A stretch of 64,000 nucleotides of DNA from Heterohyrax brucei. Its lineage: Eukaryota > Chordata > Mammalia > Hyracoidea > Procaviidae. The notes below the pieces were generated by a model. The model ran no database searches, was not told where the DNA came from, and saw only the letters and a list, made by a program, of their open reading frames with translations. Below, one piece after another: positions 12,013 to 23,200 of this stretch; position 1 is the stretch's first letter, and each line of letters opens with the position of its first letter. The position numbers were made by a program, and so were the translations under genes. The stretch covers positions 68,535,296 to 68,599,295 of the forward strand of contig CM053142.1 of the NCBI GenBank assembly GCA_028571685.1. Direction: 5' to 3'.

Positions 12013-12360
12013 TTATTTTATTTTATTTTTTATTTAACATGACTGAGTGAAAATGTACATTCTTGTACAAATTTACATATCCACCTATATGCAGCTTCCA
12101 CTGCTCTCCCTGTCCGGTGACAGCACACTATTCCTCTCTGCTCCATACATGTCTCCTTTCCAACAGCCTCCTTTCCGCTCCTCTCCACCGACTCTCCTTC
12201 CTCCAGCCAGAGGTCAGCAGGATGATATCCTGTAGATGTATAGAACCATAAAGTGCAACCAATATATGGTCACTCTGCATTGCCAAGTCCAATCCATTCC
12301 TGTCCAAAGAGTGGACCTTCATTATCATTTATGGGCAAGGGCAGCATCAGGGCTGGGAGC
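12013..12360 (-). mobile_element. 5'-truncated L1 3' end with TSD
   Basis: Antisense copy of the same L1 3'UTR that ends elements B and C (compare 40,419-40,760). It begins with a T-rich run and is flanked by CCAGAAGGTATCTT (11,999-12,012) and CCAGAAAGTATCTT (12,361-12,374), a 14-bp duplication with one mismatch. It is a classic 5'-truncated L1 insertion. Confidence 0.9.
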
Positions 12361-12944
12361 CCAGAAAGTATCTTGAAGGTGCTCCAAAGAAGGCATAGTG
12401 AAAGCAGGTCATATAGGTGGTGTTCTGGTAGGGTCATCTTCTGAAGGGCATTGTAATTCTCCAAAAGAGACTGAGGTAAAATGATACTCATAAGCTGCTT
12501 GTTGGGCTGTTGTTTGACTTGAAGGTGACTTTGTGAAAACAGTTCCTTAAGGTTCAAGGTTTAAAAGGACACTAAGGGTGGTTGATCTGGGCCTGTCACC
12601 TTAACTTCCTGGACCCAGAAATCTGGATTCCAGGAGAATTAAAAGGGTTTCTCAATGGGAAAAAAAATGGCTCCTAATTTATTGATCTCTCTGATAGATC
12701 TAGTCAGAAGTCCTTGAAAGGGTGGATCTGGGCCAGAAAAGGTACCCTCTTTAGATGTGAGGTCACCTATCTGGACTGATCCTAGGACAGCTGGATATTT
12801 GAACAGAGTAAAGGTGGAGTAATGATGTGGGAGTTAGGGGAGACTGGATTTCCTGCCTGGGCCAAAGTGAGTGAATGAATGTATATGTGTGTATATATAT
12901 ATGCTGCAGGAGCAAGATAAAACCTTGGCAATTAGTGATAAGGT

Positions 12945-13116
12945 GCCCAGGAAACACTGCTGCCATAGTAGTTAAGGGATATGGCTGCAAACCAAAAGGT
13001 TGGCAGTTTGAATCTGCCAGATGCTCCTTGGAAACTATGGAGTGGTTCTGCTCTGACCTATAAGATTAGTATGAGTTGAAATCTACTGGGACAGCAGTGG
13101 GTTTGGTTTTGGTTTT
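12945..13116 (+). repeat. AfroSINE
   Basis: Complete sense copy: 'ggctgcaaaccaaaaggttggcagtttgaatctgcc', 'ctccttggaaactatggag', 'agcagtgggtttggttttggtttta'. Confidence 0.9.
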
Positions 13117-13127
13117 ACCACCCAGGT

Positions 13128-13700
13128 GGAGTGTTGCATGGTACGTGAAACCAGACTGGTGGGCTTGTGCCCAATGTGCAAGAAGCCAATCTCTCAAACG
13201 CTGTTTTTAGAGGAAGAAAGAGTTTATTTTACAGGCTAGCAAGAGGGAACTCTGGGATATTAACCTCAGAATGAGTTCCCTGATCTGCTTGGGCATTTAT
13301 GATTTTATACTTATATATATTCATTTATAGGTGGAGGAAAGGCAGTGGCAGGATTAGAACATTTTAAATATTCATAGTTTCTACTGATTATTTATCATGA
13401 GACAGCTAAGACTTGGCCAAACATGGCCAAGGGACCTTTGCTTCTGAAATAGGCTTGGCTACAACTGATGATGTACATCTGTTGAATTTTGGTTCCTTGG
13501 CATGAGTCTGTTGGTTCCTTGACATGAGTTCTCTTGCATTATTGAACATGCACGGCAATCTAGGGTCATTTGTCACTCGTCATTGTCTGTTCTGTGCATG
13601 TCCGAGTACTCTGAGCAGGTTAGATCTGAATTCATGGAGGGCTCTCAAGAGAGTCTGCAAAACAACTTAAAGGAAGGAGTGACGTGGTGGGGGAAATGAC
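13128..13700 (-). mobile_element. Probable LTR (unclassified)
   Basis: The region looks like an LTR read antisense. It has 'gccaatctctcaaacgctg', then 'aagagtttattttacag' (an inverted polyadenylation signal), then an AT-rich middle and a repeated 'ttggttccttggcatgagt' unit. No intact duplication was found. The family is unknown and the call tentative. Confidence 0.35.
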
Positions 13701-13865
13701 TAGAAATGGTGTGATAACTGGTGGGAATACTAATTAATTAGGCATCCCAACCTTTAAGATCCCCTAACATAAACAGTAGCTCAGAGTGAAATTGAAAAAT
13801 GATTCAGGGACATTTTTTTTTTTTAATCAGCTTTTTATGGTTATTTTTCAGGCCACATTAACTCA

Positions 13866-14028
13866 ACAAATTTTTAGTGGCATAGTGGTTTAGAGGTATG
13901 GCTGCTAACCATAAAGTCAGCAGTTCAAATCCACCAGGCACTCCTTGGAAACTCTGTGGGGCAGTTCTCCTCTGTCCTGTAGGGTTGCTATGAGTCGGCA
14001 TCGACTTGGTGGCAGTGGGTTTTTTGGT
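13866..14028 (+). repeat. AfroSINE
   Basis: Near-complete sense copy with head 'gtggtttagaggtatggctgctaaccataaagtcagcagttcaaatccacc' and tail 'gctatgagtcggcatcgacttggtggcagtggg'. A (TTTG)n run follows at about 14,118-14,143. Confidence 0.9.
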
Positions 14029-14340
14029 AAATACAGTAATGATATTGAGAAAAATAAAACAAGGTACACATGGAGTCCTAATGGGACAGGATCAATTCAA
14101 TGACTTCCATGACAATGGATTTGTTTGTTTGTTTGTTTGTTTTCAGTAAGGACAGGTGGGCAGCTGGAAGGTGGTAGTTCCTTTTCTTATATAGGATGAT
14201 CAGGAAAGGCCTTACTGATAAGGTGGAACTTAAGTAGAGACCTGAACAAAGTGAAGTAAATAGCTGGCGTGAGAACATACCAGACAGAGGAAATAGCCCG
14301 TGTGCCTGAAGTGGGGTGAAGGTAGAAAAGAAGAGTTTGG

Positions 14341-15260
14341 GACCAAGAACTCGTTTTGGCCCTTGGACTCTGCTTTCTGACCATAACTCCAGCAATCAAA
14401 ATGCTTTTTCTTTTCAAAATAGCTGGGCAAGTAGGGGCTACATAGGCCCCATACCTGGCAAATTAGCTTCTAAGAAGGGAGGGGGCGTGATGCAGTCATG
14501 CATTTCCAATGTCTAGAAGACCGTGGACTTTGGTAGTCTTTCCTTGGGGCCTCCTAGATCTGTTACAAGGAACACTGGTGATGCAGTGCTTAAGCACGCA
14601 GCTGTTAACGCATCGATTGGTGGGTCAAACCCACCAGACACTGCAGGAGAAAAGACTTGTTTGATGTACTCCACGAAAGCCTAGGAAACCCTGAAACAGT
14701 ACTATAGGGTCACTGTGAGTAGTAATGGACTTGATGTCACACAATAAATCTATGAGAACATCCATGCACAGGAGAGTGAGTGGCACAGCTTGGAGACAAT
14801 GGAGGTTCTACTCTGGGACCTCTCCCAGACCTTCTTGCCTGATGTGTCTCTTCACTTGCCTCCATTCTGGTTATAATAAATAGTTAACTGTAAATGTAGG
14901 AAATGGTCTCTGTGAATTTTGTGAGTCATTACAGAGAGTTAAGGAACCCATAGGAGCAGTACAATTTGGCTAAACCCAGCTCTGGGTTGGGTGACAGGGA
15001 GAGTCTGTTCCTGCAGTTAATGAAGAAGGATAGAGTCCTTCTAGCTTGTGAACCTAGTCCCAGGGGAAGAGAAAGGGCGAGACAGAGACAGAGACCAGCT
15101 GGTCTACATCTGCACCCTAAGGACTTGGCTTCAGGTGACTAGGGATATTTTGAACTAGCTCAAGATAGCTGGGAATAGAGTCTCATCTAACTCTGGGTGG
15201 GGGTCAGATAGAGAGTTTTTGCCAGGGAATGGCTGGTGATGAGGTATGGAGATGTGGTAA
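14341..15260 (+). repeat. Second copy of the MLF2-intron repeat, LTR-like
   Basis: Matches 7,960-8,520 at both ends ('ttggcccttggactctgctttctg' and 'aggtgactagggatattttgaactagctcaagatagctg'). The middle, absent from the MLF2 copy, includes 'ccattctggttataataaatag', a possible LTR polyadenylation region. An AfroSINE (14,569-14,745) interrupts it. Confidence 0.6.
14569..14745 (+). repeat. AfroSINE, longer diverged subfamily
   Basis: Sense copy with 'agcacgcagctgttaacgcatcgattgg' head, an extra 'gcaggagaaaagacttg' middle and the 'tatagggtcactgtgag' tail. It is inserted in the repeat at 14,341-15,260. Confidence 0.75.
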
Positions 15261-15269
15261 GATGGGACC

Positions 15270-16080
15270 TGTATCCATTGCCAGCTGGGAATTGCATTAA
15301 TGCTTATCCTTATCATGTAGTTAGTGATAAAGGAGGGGTTTCCCACCTTGCCCCTTTTGTATTGCTTTTTGTAGCGCATTTATTGCAAGCACTATAAGAG
15401 AACAGGTTATAGAAGAAGAAGAAGTCAGATTATGGGGATTTTGTAGGCTCTGTGAGGCCTACTGAAGGATCACTTTAGCTATTGTATAGATTGTGACAGG
15501 CAACATAGAAATGGAAAGATCTGTTAGCTTAGAGTAAATAAGCAGTAGTGGAAGTGATGAGGAGTGGTCAGATTACAGATATATTTTGAAGATGGAGCTA
15601 GTGATTTTTTGATAGCCTGGACGTGTGATTGAGGGAGAAGAGTTACAGATAACTCCAAAGTTTGGGGTCTGTACAGCAGAATGAGAAATACATAATCATT
15701 CTGATTGCAACACTGCAGAGTACTGAATATGTACAAGTACTGGTTTGAGGATATATTTTAATTGTGACTAGTTGGAAAATCCTGACCATATGACTAATAG
15801 GATAACTGATCTGGACAGTCCTTCCTTTTGAAGCTAACCACTTAAGGTAGGAAGAGATGTGGGCAACAGGAATAAGGGAATTCCATGTGTAGTTTGGCCA
15901 TAAAATACTAGATGTTAGACCATCTTGGGGCAGAAATGCTAATGTATTAGTCATAAGAACTTTCTGTTGGTCTTTGACATTTCAAGAAGATATCCTGAAG
16001 AAAGCAGTATCTCTTGTGACTATCATGGGCATTAAGGATTGAATTGGTATCTTGGCAATGTTAATTATGTGCTAATTCAG
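15270..16080. other. Intergenic, nothing recognised
   Basis: AT-rich sequence without a supportable exon or repeat assignment. Confidence 0.4.
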
Positions 16081-16084
16081 GTTA

Positions 16085-16345
16085 ATGACAATAATTGAGC
16101 TCCTACTATATGCCAGGCATAGCCCTAGGTGTTAGGGATAAACAGACAACTAAGACCGTGATCTCTGCCAAACAGCCTAGTGAAGATGGCCAACAGGTAA
16201 TCAATAATACATCTTTGATGAAAGCAGTAATAGAAGATGTATATTAAAATGGAGAAAGTGGTTCAGAAGGGGAAGTGAGTGACTTGGAAGGGTGAGGAAA
16301 GCCAGAGAGAGCATTCCAGGCCGAAGATGTTGTCAGTACAAAGGA
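16085..16345. repeat. L2-like fragment
   Basis: 'gagctcctactatatgccaggcatagccctaggtgttagggata' is the common L2/MIR-type 'cctactatgtgccaggcac' motif, followed by sequence typical of that 3' end. Confidence 0.5.
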
Positions 16346-16385
16346 ATAGCTGTGGGCCACATTTAGGGAGAACTGTGGGGAGTAA

Positions 16386-16552
16386 GGAGACCTGGTGGCA
16401 CAATAGTTAAGAGCCACAACTGCTAACCAAAATGTTGGCAGTTTGAATCTGCCAACAGCTCCTTGGAAACCCTATGGGCAGTGTTACTGTGTCTTATATG
16501 AATGGTATGAGTCAGAATCAACTTGGTGGAAACTGTTTAGTTTTGGTTTTGG
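16386..16552 (+). repeat. AfroSINE
   Basis: Complete sense copy: 'gttaagagccacaactgctaaccaaaatgttggcagtttgaatctgcc', and a tail ending in 'ttttggttttgg'. Confidence 0.9.
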
Positions 16553-16741
16553 TATGGGGAGTGAAGAAAAAAATTGCTTAAGCAAAACTTTTGAGCAAAC
16601 AGTGGTGGCAGAGAAGGCTACAGAGGTTAAAAGGGATTAATCTTGAAGGGTCCTTTTTATTCCTGGACTTTATTCTGTAGGCATGAGGAAGCTATCAGAA
16701 GGTTTTAATTAGGGAAATTGCAACAGCCAATTCATATTTTA

Positions 16742-16866
16742 GGAAATTCCGGTGGCATAATGGATAAGAGCTGTGGCTGCTAACCAGAAGGTCAGCCATT
16801 CAGTATCCACCAGGTACCATGAGTCAGAATCAATTCAACAGCAGTGGGTTTGGCTTTGTTGGTTTA
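16742..16866 (+). repeat. AfroSINE with internal deletion
   Basis: The head runs to 'tatccaccagg' and then jumps to 'taccatgagtcagaatcaattcaacagcagtggg'. The central 'ctccttggaaacc...gtcctatag' block is missing. Confidence 0.85.
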
Positions 16867-16917
16867 TTTGTATTTTAGGTAGAAAGGCAGTTTAGTCACT
16901 TAAGGAAGTATTTTTAG

Positions 16918-17572
16918 GGCTTCTGTAATAAGCAACATCATGATAAACAGAGAAAAGACTGACATTGTCAAGGATTTCATTTAACTTGGATCCACAATCA
17001 ACACCCATGGAAACAGCAGTCAAGAAAAGAAAGGACACATTGCAGTGGGCAAATCACCTGTAAAAGAACTCTTTACAGTGTTAAAAAATGAAGACTTCTT
17101 GAAAAGTAAGATACTCCTGAGTCAAGCCATTGTGTTTTCAGTCTCCTCATATGCATGGGAAAGCTAGACAGTGAATAAGGAAGACTGAAGAAGAATTAAT
17201 GCCTTTGAAAAGTGGTGTTGGTGAAGACTGACTATACCACGGACTGCCGAAAGAACAAACAATTTTATCTTGGAAATACAACCAGAGTGCTGCTTATAAC
17301 CAAGGATGGTGATACTACATCTCATACTTTGGTCATGCTTGGTTATGGTTATAAGCAGAGACCAGTAGCTGGAGAAGGACTTTATGCTTGGTAGAGGGTC
17401 AGCAAAAAAAGAGGAAGACCCTCATCTAGGTGGTAGACACAATGGCTGCAATGATGGGCTCAGGTATAACCATTGGGAGGATGGTGCAGGACAGGGTACT
17501 GTTTCATTCTGTTGTATATGGGGTCACTATAAGTCAGAACTGACTTGACAACACCTAACCACAACATAATAT
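16918..17572 (+). mobile_element. RTE/BovB-type LINE, reverse transcriptase 3' end
   Basis: Conceptual sense translation with stops resembles the C-terminal end of BovB/RTE polymerase: a 'KDFI.LGSTIN.HG' stretch, then 'RINAFEKWCW', 'PWTAERTNNF', 'SHTLVML', 'GRGSAKKRGRP', 'TQWLQ.WAQ'. It ends 'gttgtatatggggtcactataagtcagaactgacttgacaac', the same 3' tail as AfroSINEs, as expected if the SINE uses this LINE. It is 5'-truncated and inactive. Confidence 0.85.
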
Positions 17573-18470
17573 GCCAGATACAGGAAGGAAAGATACAGTC
17601 TGAGGATACACAAATTCTGAAGTCATGATTGAAAACCCTAAGAAGCTTAAGCCTGGAGTCAGTGAGTCATGCTGACCACTCAAGCAAAGGTAGGGCAGGA
17701 GCTTGGAGGGAAGAGGAGGCACTCGAGGAATCTTTAGAAGGTGAAATGTGAAGGATCTAGAGAAGAAAAGGAAAAGCAGAGTCTAGGATGATTTTTTGGC
17801 ATTAATGAATGGGTGGAGGGCAGTATCTGTAAGGGAAATAGGAAACACAAGAGAATTTCAGTGCAAACATTTTGAGCTGTGGAAGATACAGAGATCCTAT
17901 GACTAGAATGAAGAGTCATGATTCTGGAGCTCAGGAAAGAAGCCAGGTCTAGAGATATAGATTTGAGAGTCACTAGTGTTTGGAGCATGTTGGGAGCAAT
18001 ACCTCAAGCTGTGAAAGCATGAACACACATGATGGAATAGCTCCTAGAGAGTATAGTGAAGGAGAATCTGAGGCTTGATCTATGCAAAAGAGTTCAGTCT
18101 ACACTGACATTGCCTCCTCATGGTTATTAAGTCCTTTCTCACCCAGTCTTCTAGGATAACTAATTCTTTAGTTGTCACTCTTGGTCCCATCTGCCCTAGC
18201 ATTTTCATTTTTACTTTCCTCTGTATCAGCTACTAGTCTTTTGGATCTGTGAAAATGTAGAAACCCTGAATAAATACACCCCTATGGTAAAGTATGTGAC
18301 AACGGTGGCCCAGCCAAAGCCAAGTGCCATCAACAACGGTGGCCCAGATGACCTTAAATATAGGAGCTAGAGTGCTCTATGACCTTGGGTGGATGGTGGG
18401 AAGTAGGAAAAGGCAGTTCAGAGCCAAGATCTGTCGATGTTGATGCTGTCAATTGTGTGATCAGCTGACG
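17573..18470. other. Intergenic, nothing recognised
   Basis: No exon or repeat assigned. A short direct repeat ('caacggtggcccag') occurs twice near 18,300-18,350. Confidence 0.4.
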
Positions 18471-18600
18471 CTGTTCCACATGTGGCTATTTAAATTTAAA
18501 TAGAATTAAATAGAAGTTTAAAATGTAGTTATTTGGTTGCACTAGCCATATTTTAACCACATGTGATTAGTAGCAATTGTATTGGGCAGCACAGAGAAAG
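18471..18600. repeat. Old mammal-wide repeat fragment
   Basis: 'ccacatgtggctatttaaatttaaatag' followed by 'ttggttgcactagccatattttaaccacatgtgattagtagc' and 'attgggcagcacag' matches a familiar mammalian medium-reiteration repeat that I cannot name safely. Confidence 0.45.
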
Positions 18601-19203
18601 TTTTATTACACAGTGCTGGAAAATATCCATATATGTTGGCTTCTTTTTGGACTTTTTTGAGGATCTATCAATATTAAAAAAACAAAAGGAAGAAAAAGTG
18701 CGCATGGAAGAGAAAGTGGAAGTAGAGCAGGGAAGGTCTGGGTGGGTAATAGTAAAGTGTTCTAGGTTAGAAAGCAAAAAAGGTCATGAAAGAGGACATA
18801 GAGAATAAGAAAAGCCAGAAGAGATACAATGGTGAAACGTATTCGCTGGGGAGAAAGCTTATGAGGAAATAGAAGCCACAGAAATTCTGGTTGTGATGTT
18901 CATATCAGAAAAGACAGTGACCGTGGAATAGCCACAGTTTATAGAAGATCCCAAGTCAGAGAAAGGCAAAGCTAGCAGTATATACATCCTCCAGACTCAA
19001 AGAAAGGTGAAGAGCCTCCACGATTCAGCTAAAAGTCCATAATTGTGTTACAGGGCTTGGAAATAAATGGTTTATTGAGCCATTCCTGTTTTGTACCCAG
19101 GACTGTATGAGGTGACAGAGGAATTTGGAGAAAGGGATATCAGTAAAGGTGGAAGAACCAAGGAAGGCTGTTTGGAGTTGGGAATAATGTATGAGAACAA
19201 CAG

Positions 19204-19700
19204 TGTCATAGTCATCTAGTGCTGCTGTAACAGAAATACGACAGTTGAATAGCTTTAACAAATTTATTCTCTCACAGACTAGGAGGCTGCAAGTCGAAAT
19301 TCAGGGCACTGGCTCCAGGGGAAGTCTTTCTCTTCTTGGCTCTGGAGGAAGGTCCTTGTCATCAGTCTTCCCCTGGTAGAAGAGCTTCTCCATGCAGGGA
19401 CCCTGAGTCCAGAGGACATACATTCCTGTTCTTCATTGTTGGTGATATGAATTTACCATGTGTCTTTGTTTGCTTCTCTCTTTTCTATCTCAAAAGAAAC
19501 TGGCTTAAGATACTATCTAACCTTGTAGATCTCATCAATGTAACTGCCACTAACCCGTCTCATTACATCATAATGATAGGATTTACAACACACAGAGAAA
19601 TCACATCAGTGACAAAATGGTAGACAATCACACAGTACTGGAAATGATGACTTAACCAAGCTGACACATATTTTGGGGGTACATTGTTCAATCCATGACA
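19204..19700 (-). mobile_element. Solo LTR, MaLR-like
   Basis: About 497 bp, TG...CA bounded. On the minus strand it starts TGTCATGGATTGAACAATGT, has a long CCCCC run shortly after, and ends with AATAAA, 'gtatttctgttacagcagcactag' and ATGACA. It shares ends and length with the LTR at 50,000-50,499. There is no coding capacity. The flanking duplication has decayed. Confidence 0.75.
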
Positions 19701-19840
19701 AATATATAAGGATTTGCCAAATTGGGAAAGATTATAGAGGCATTCCAGAGAGCAGTACCTATGAAGATGGGATGGTGAGCTGTCGGTTTGAATGCAAGAG
19801 AGCCCTGGGTACTTGCCCCTTGTTGACATCTTGAGGGCTT

Positions 19841-19965
19841 GACACCCTGGTGGCATAGTGGATAAATGTTTTAGCAGTTCAAATCCTCCAGGCGCTCCTT
19901 GGAAACTATGGGGCAGTTCTGTTTTGTCCCATAGGGTCACTATGGACTCTAGAGCCCTGGGGTTG
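19841..19965 (+). repeat. AfroSINE with internal deletion
   Basis: 'accctggtggcatagtggataaatg' continues into 'agcagttcaaatcctccaggcgctccttgg', and the tail stops after 'tagggtcactatg'. Confidence 0.8.
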
Positions 19966-21190
19966 GTAGGGACCATATCTTTTTTCATTCAGCTTTGTGC
20001 CTCCAGTATACAGTCAGTGCCTAACACCTAACAAGAGCTCAATAAAAGTTGGTTGAAGCAAAGGTTTAAGCTTGATATGGAGGGTAAAGAGGAAACTGTT
20101 TTTGAGTTTAAATTTACTTAGATATGAGTAGAATATAATGAGGGATATGACTGATTAGTAGTACTCATGAACAATATGGCTTTATGTTGTAAAGATAATT
20201 TCTTATTAACACTCATGGGGCAGTGTACTCATGGCTAGGATAGGTTTCTTTCATCTCTCAACTCTCCATTGACTTGACTTTTGAAGACTCAAAACCAACA
20301 AAGCTAAGAAAAATAGGAGCTAGAAAATGAGGCCATCATGAGTAGAATGTGCAATGAGGTGTGCAGTGAGGAGTGGTGGAGATGTCCCAACTTAACAGGT
20401 TTCTATCCTCCAGTGCCTTTAGTGGTCATTAAGCCTTATTTCACATTTAACCATCAGATAAACAAGCAAACTGAAAAAATTCCAGAAAGCTGGATTTTTT
20501 ATTTTAGCTAGGTAAGTTTCAGGGATGTTAGGCCAGAACTCAGAGACTGCAAGGGGCTGGGGCCTCCCTTGTTTTTCCCACCTTCGGAAAAGGTGTAAGA
20601 AGCATGGGTTTCTCCATTCAACTACTGCAGAAATTCTCAACTGAACTGTAGAGTAATAGAATTCTAGGAATAGGCAGGCCTCCACTAGCCCTCAGTAACA
20701 GCTCTATGGAAAGGAGCACACACAGGCGTCTGTCCTCGTTGGCTTCAGAGGCCCAGACACTGACCCCTGGGACTGCGGGCGCCTGCTTTCAGCTTCACAG
20801 ACCAAATTCATCCCAAGTCTCAGTTTCAGCTTCTTTCTCAAGAAGTCGAGATTACAGGAGCTGAATTTGTAGTCCAACTAGAAAGGGAAGGCTTAGAGAT
20901 GCTTCCTCTACGCAGGAAGGAAATCAGATCCAGGCGTCCTGCTTCCTGAATTTTTCCCCTGTGGTGCAGGGACCCTAGTATCCAAGCTCTTAGATTCTCA
21001 AGGCGATCCCTTGGGCCTTAGGGCAGGATTCCCATCCGCTGCCTCTCCATCTCCCTGGAATTTTCCACTGCAGCTGCCTCCGCTCCCAGACACCCCTCCC
21101 TGGGCAAAATTCCTGCTCCCTTCGCCCCACCCCTTAATCACTCCTCATTCCCACCCCCAGCCTTAAAGCCCAGCCCCTAGCCCGGCCCAC
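19966..21190. other. Intergenic, nothing recognised
   Basis: The last 500 bases become GC-rich and approach the 21.2-21.55 kb regulatory cluster. No exon supported. Confidence 0.4.
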
Positions 21191-21241
21191 ACTTAACTCT
21201 AACCCTAATGGTCTCCGTAAGAGGAATCGGAGACCAGAACC

Positions 21242-21252
21242 CTTATAAAAGG
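21242..21252 (+). promoter_or_regulatory. TATA-like box
   Basis: CTTATAAAAGG sits in GC-rich sequence 2 kb upstream of PTMS, inside the 21.2-21.55 kb cluster. It could start an alternative PTMS transcript or a noncoding RNA. No matching exon was identified. Confidence 0.35.
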
Positions 21253-21356
21253 GAGAGAGGGAGGGTCCCTGGCTCTCTCCAGGGCGGAGAGAAGGAACAT
21301 TGGAGGGGCTGGTCCCCCGAGGGGCTGGAGTTGGGGGTGTGGCCCTCCTCATATCC

Positions 21357-21366
21357 CCATATAAGG
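21357..21366 (+). promoter_or_regulatory. CArG box (SRF site)
   Basis: CCATATAAGG is a perfect CC(A/T)6GG element. It is 25 bp before the first inverted CCAAT box of the cluster. Confidence 0.6.
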
Positions 21367-21390
21367 CAGGGTGAGCAACTAGGCTCCTGG

Positions 21391-21493
21391 ATTGGCTGAT
21401 TCAAATGAGCATTCCACCTGGCAACAGGGTTTTTATTGGCTCTCAGGAAAAATAGGAGGAAGGTTGATGGAGGTTGTTGGTGGCAGTGATTGG
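21391..21493 (-). promoter_or_regulatory. Three inverted CCAAT boxes (NF-Y)
   Basis: ATTGG pentamers at 21,391-21,395, 21,435-21,439 and 21,489-21,493, the first two as ATTGGCT (AGCCAAT on the minus strand). The spacing is 44 and 54 bp. Confidence 0.55.
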
Positions 21494-21531
21494 AAGGGGG
21501 AGGGGAATGGAGGTGACCAGAGTGGGGGGCG

Positions 21532-21545
21532 GTTACCACGGCAAC
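21532..21545. promoter_or_regulatory. RFX X-box
   Basis: GTTACCACGGCAAC is a near-palindromic RFX X-box (consensus GTNRCC-N0-3-RGYAAC, satisfied on both halves). It lies 39 bp after the third inverted CCAAT box. Confidence 0.7.
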
Positions 21546-21589
21546 GGGGTAAGAGCCCAGCAGGGTGTCTGAGACGGCAGGCGGGGCTG

Positions 21590-21935
21590 GGAGGTGGAGA
21601 GGAGGGAAGAGGAAAAGAGGGCGGGAGGGAAAGGAAAGAGACTGACGAGGAGGGAGGGAGAGAGACTGGGAGACTATGGGGGGGGGGAGAGCAAAGGAGG
21701 GAGGAAAAAGAAATGAAGCAAAAGAGCATAGATGGAGACAGTGAGAGATCACTCAGGACGTTAAGTGACTGAGTCAGAGAAACAGAGATTAGAGAGGGAA
21801 ATGGAAAGATCTCAGAGAAAAAATGGACAGAGTCAGGCAAGGAAAAATCTTTGGTGAGGACCAAAGTTTTTTGGGAAGATCTAGACAGAGAGACTGATTA
21901 GAAGAGTCAGAAAGAGAAATTGGGAGGTGTGTACA
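21590..21935. repeat. Polypurine tract
   Basis: About 350 bp with very few pyrimidines on the plus strand, including repeated GGGAGGGA/GAGAGAGA units and a G-run near 21,678. Long proline/serine-rich frames on the minus strand are by-products of this composition. Confidence 0.7.
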
Positions 21936-23200
21936 CCAAGGGATCAAAAGATAGTTTACTTAAGCACTCAAATACTAAATTATGATTATAATCAATCAGT
22001 GTATTTTCTTTTAATTAATAAAAAGGGTAAGATGAGGGATAATGATGATGAAGAATGCGGGAGGCATACATACCAAAGATACCTTTTTCCACATTCTGGC
22101 CTTCCACCCTATTCACCTTGCTGACCTTTAACATACATCCCAGCCCCTGCCTCCTCCTGAAACTTCAACCTCTGAAAATGACCCCAGGAGACTAAAACTG
22201 ACAACAAGGAGCTGAGGACTCCAGACTCGGAACCCTTGCAAAGGAGGCAAAAATAACACAGACAGGCTGGGGAAAATGGCAACATAGGAAAGACTAGAGC
22301 AAAGAAAGGGAAAATGTGAAAAATGAGAACAGAAAGAGGAGTTTGAGGGAAATCAGCTCAGGATATATATAAGGCCGGATAAAACAAGGTAGGAATAGTG
22401 TTGCCTTGAAGAGATAGGGAAAGAGATCAGAGAAGAAATAGAAGAACGGAAGTCAGAAGTGAAGAGGTGATAGAAGAAGAGAGACGAGAGATAATGGTTG
22501 TGAGGGAGGGGTCTGGTGCAGAGGGATGAGGGGAAGACATGACGAGAAACCGAAGCAGCAGGCAAAGAAGAGTGAAGTGAAAGAATAAGAAAGGTCCAAG
22601 GTCAGGGAGAGGTGGAGAGAGGAAAGGAGACTGGAGGACCTCAGACTCCTCCGGATCACATGAAAGAGCCAGGTGACACACAGCAGGGTCCACAAATGTC
22701 AGTCTGGATCAGAAGAGAAAGGTGGGCTGCCCATTCTACTCTCCCATCCTCGCTCAAGGCCCATCAATGGAATGTAGATAGAGGAGAGGGTAAGGGGAAA
22801 TCCAGCCTGATGTGGAAGTAGCTGTCCTATCCTCTTCCTCTTCTTTAAGCTTTTGGTTTCTCTGTTACCTGCCTTGCTTTTCCATCTGCTCCCCTTCCCT
22901 CCACCCAACCCTTTGGCAAGATCTCAGGGCTTTCTCGGGGTCAGTGGGATTCTCGCCACCCCTCTAGACTGCCCCCATAAGACAGACTCCGCGTTCGCAG
23001 GCAGTACGTCGGGATTTGGAAAGATCCCTCCACGCAGGAACCCCACCCCTTGCCACCTCCTCGCCCCACTCCTCGGCGGCCGTCAGTCTCTCCATTTCCC
23101 CCTCTAGGTCTAGTCCTCCCTCCCGCCTCTCGCTCTCCCTCCCCTTGCTTTCATCCTCCTATCCCCACCCCTCCAACCTCCTCTTTCATCCCCCTCCCCT
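21936..23200. other. PTMS upstream region
   Basis: A second purine-rich stretch at about 22,310-22,630, then rising GC and CpG content towards the PTMS promoter. No exon supported. Confidence 0.45.

Noticed and set aside
21357-21545. A true MHC class II SXY enhanceosome module
   Set aside because: The X-box and CCAAT boxes are present, but no X2 (CRE-like) site adjoins the X-box and the spacing is not the fixed one.
21243-21864. Long Pro/Ser/Leu-rich frames on the minus strand
   Set aside because: They are the pyrimidine strand of the polypurine tract, with low complexity and no exon signals.
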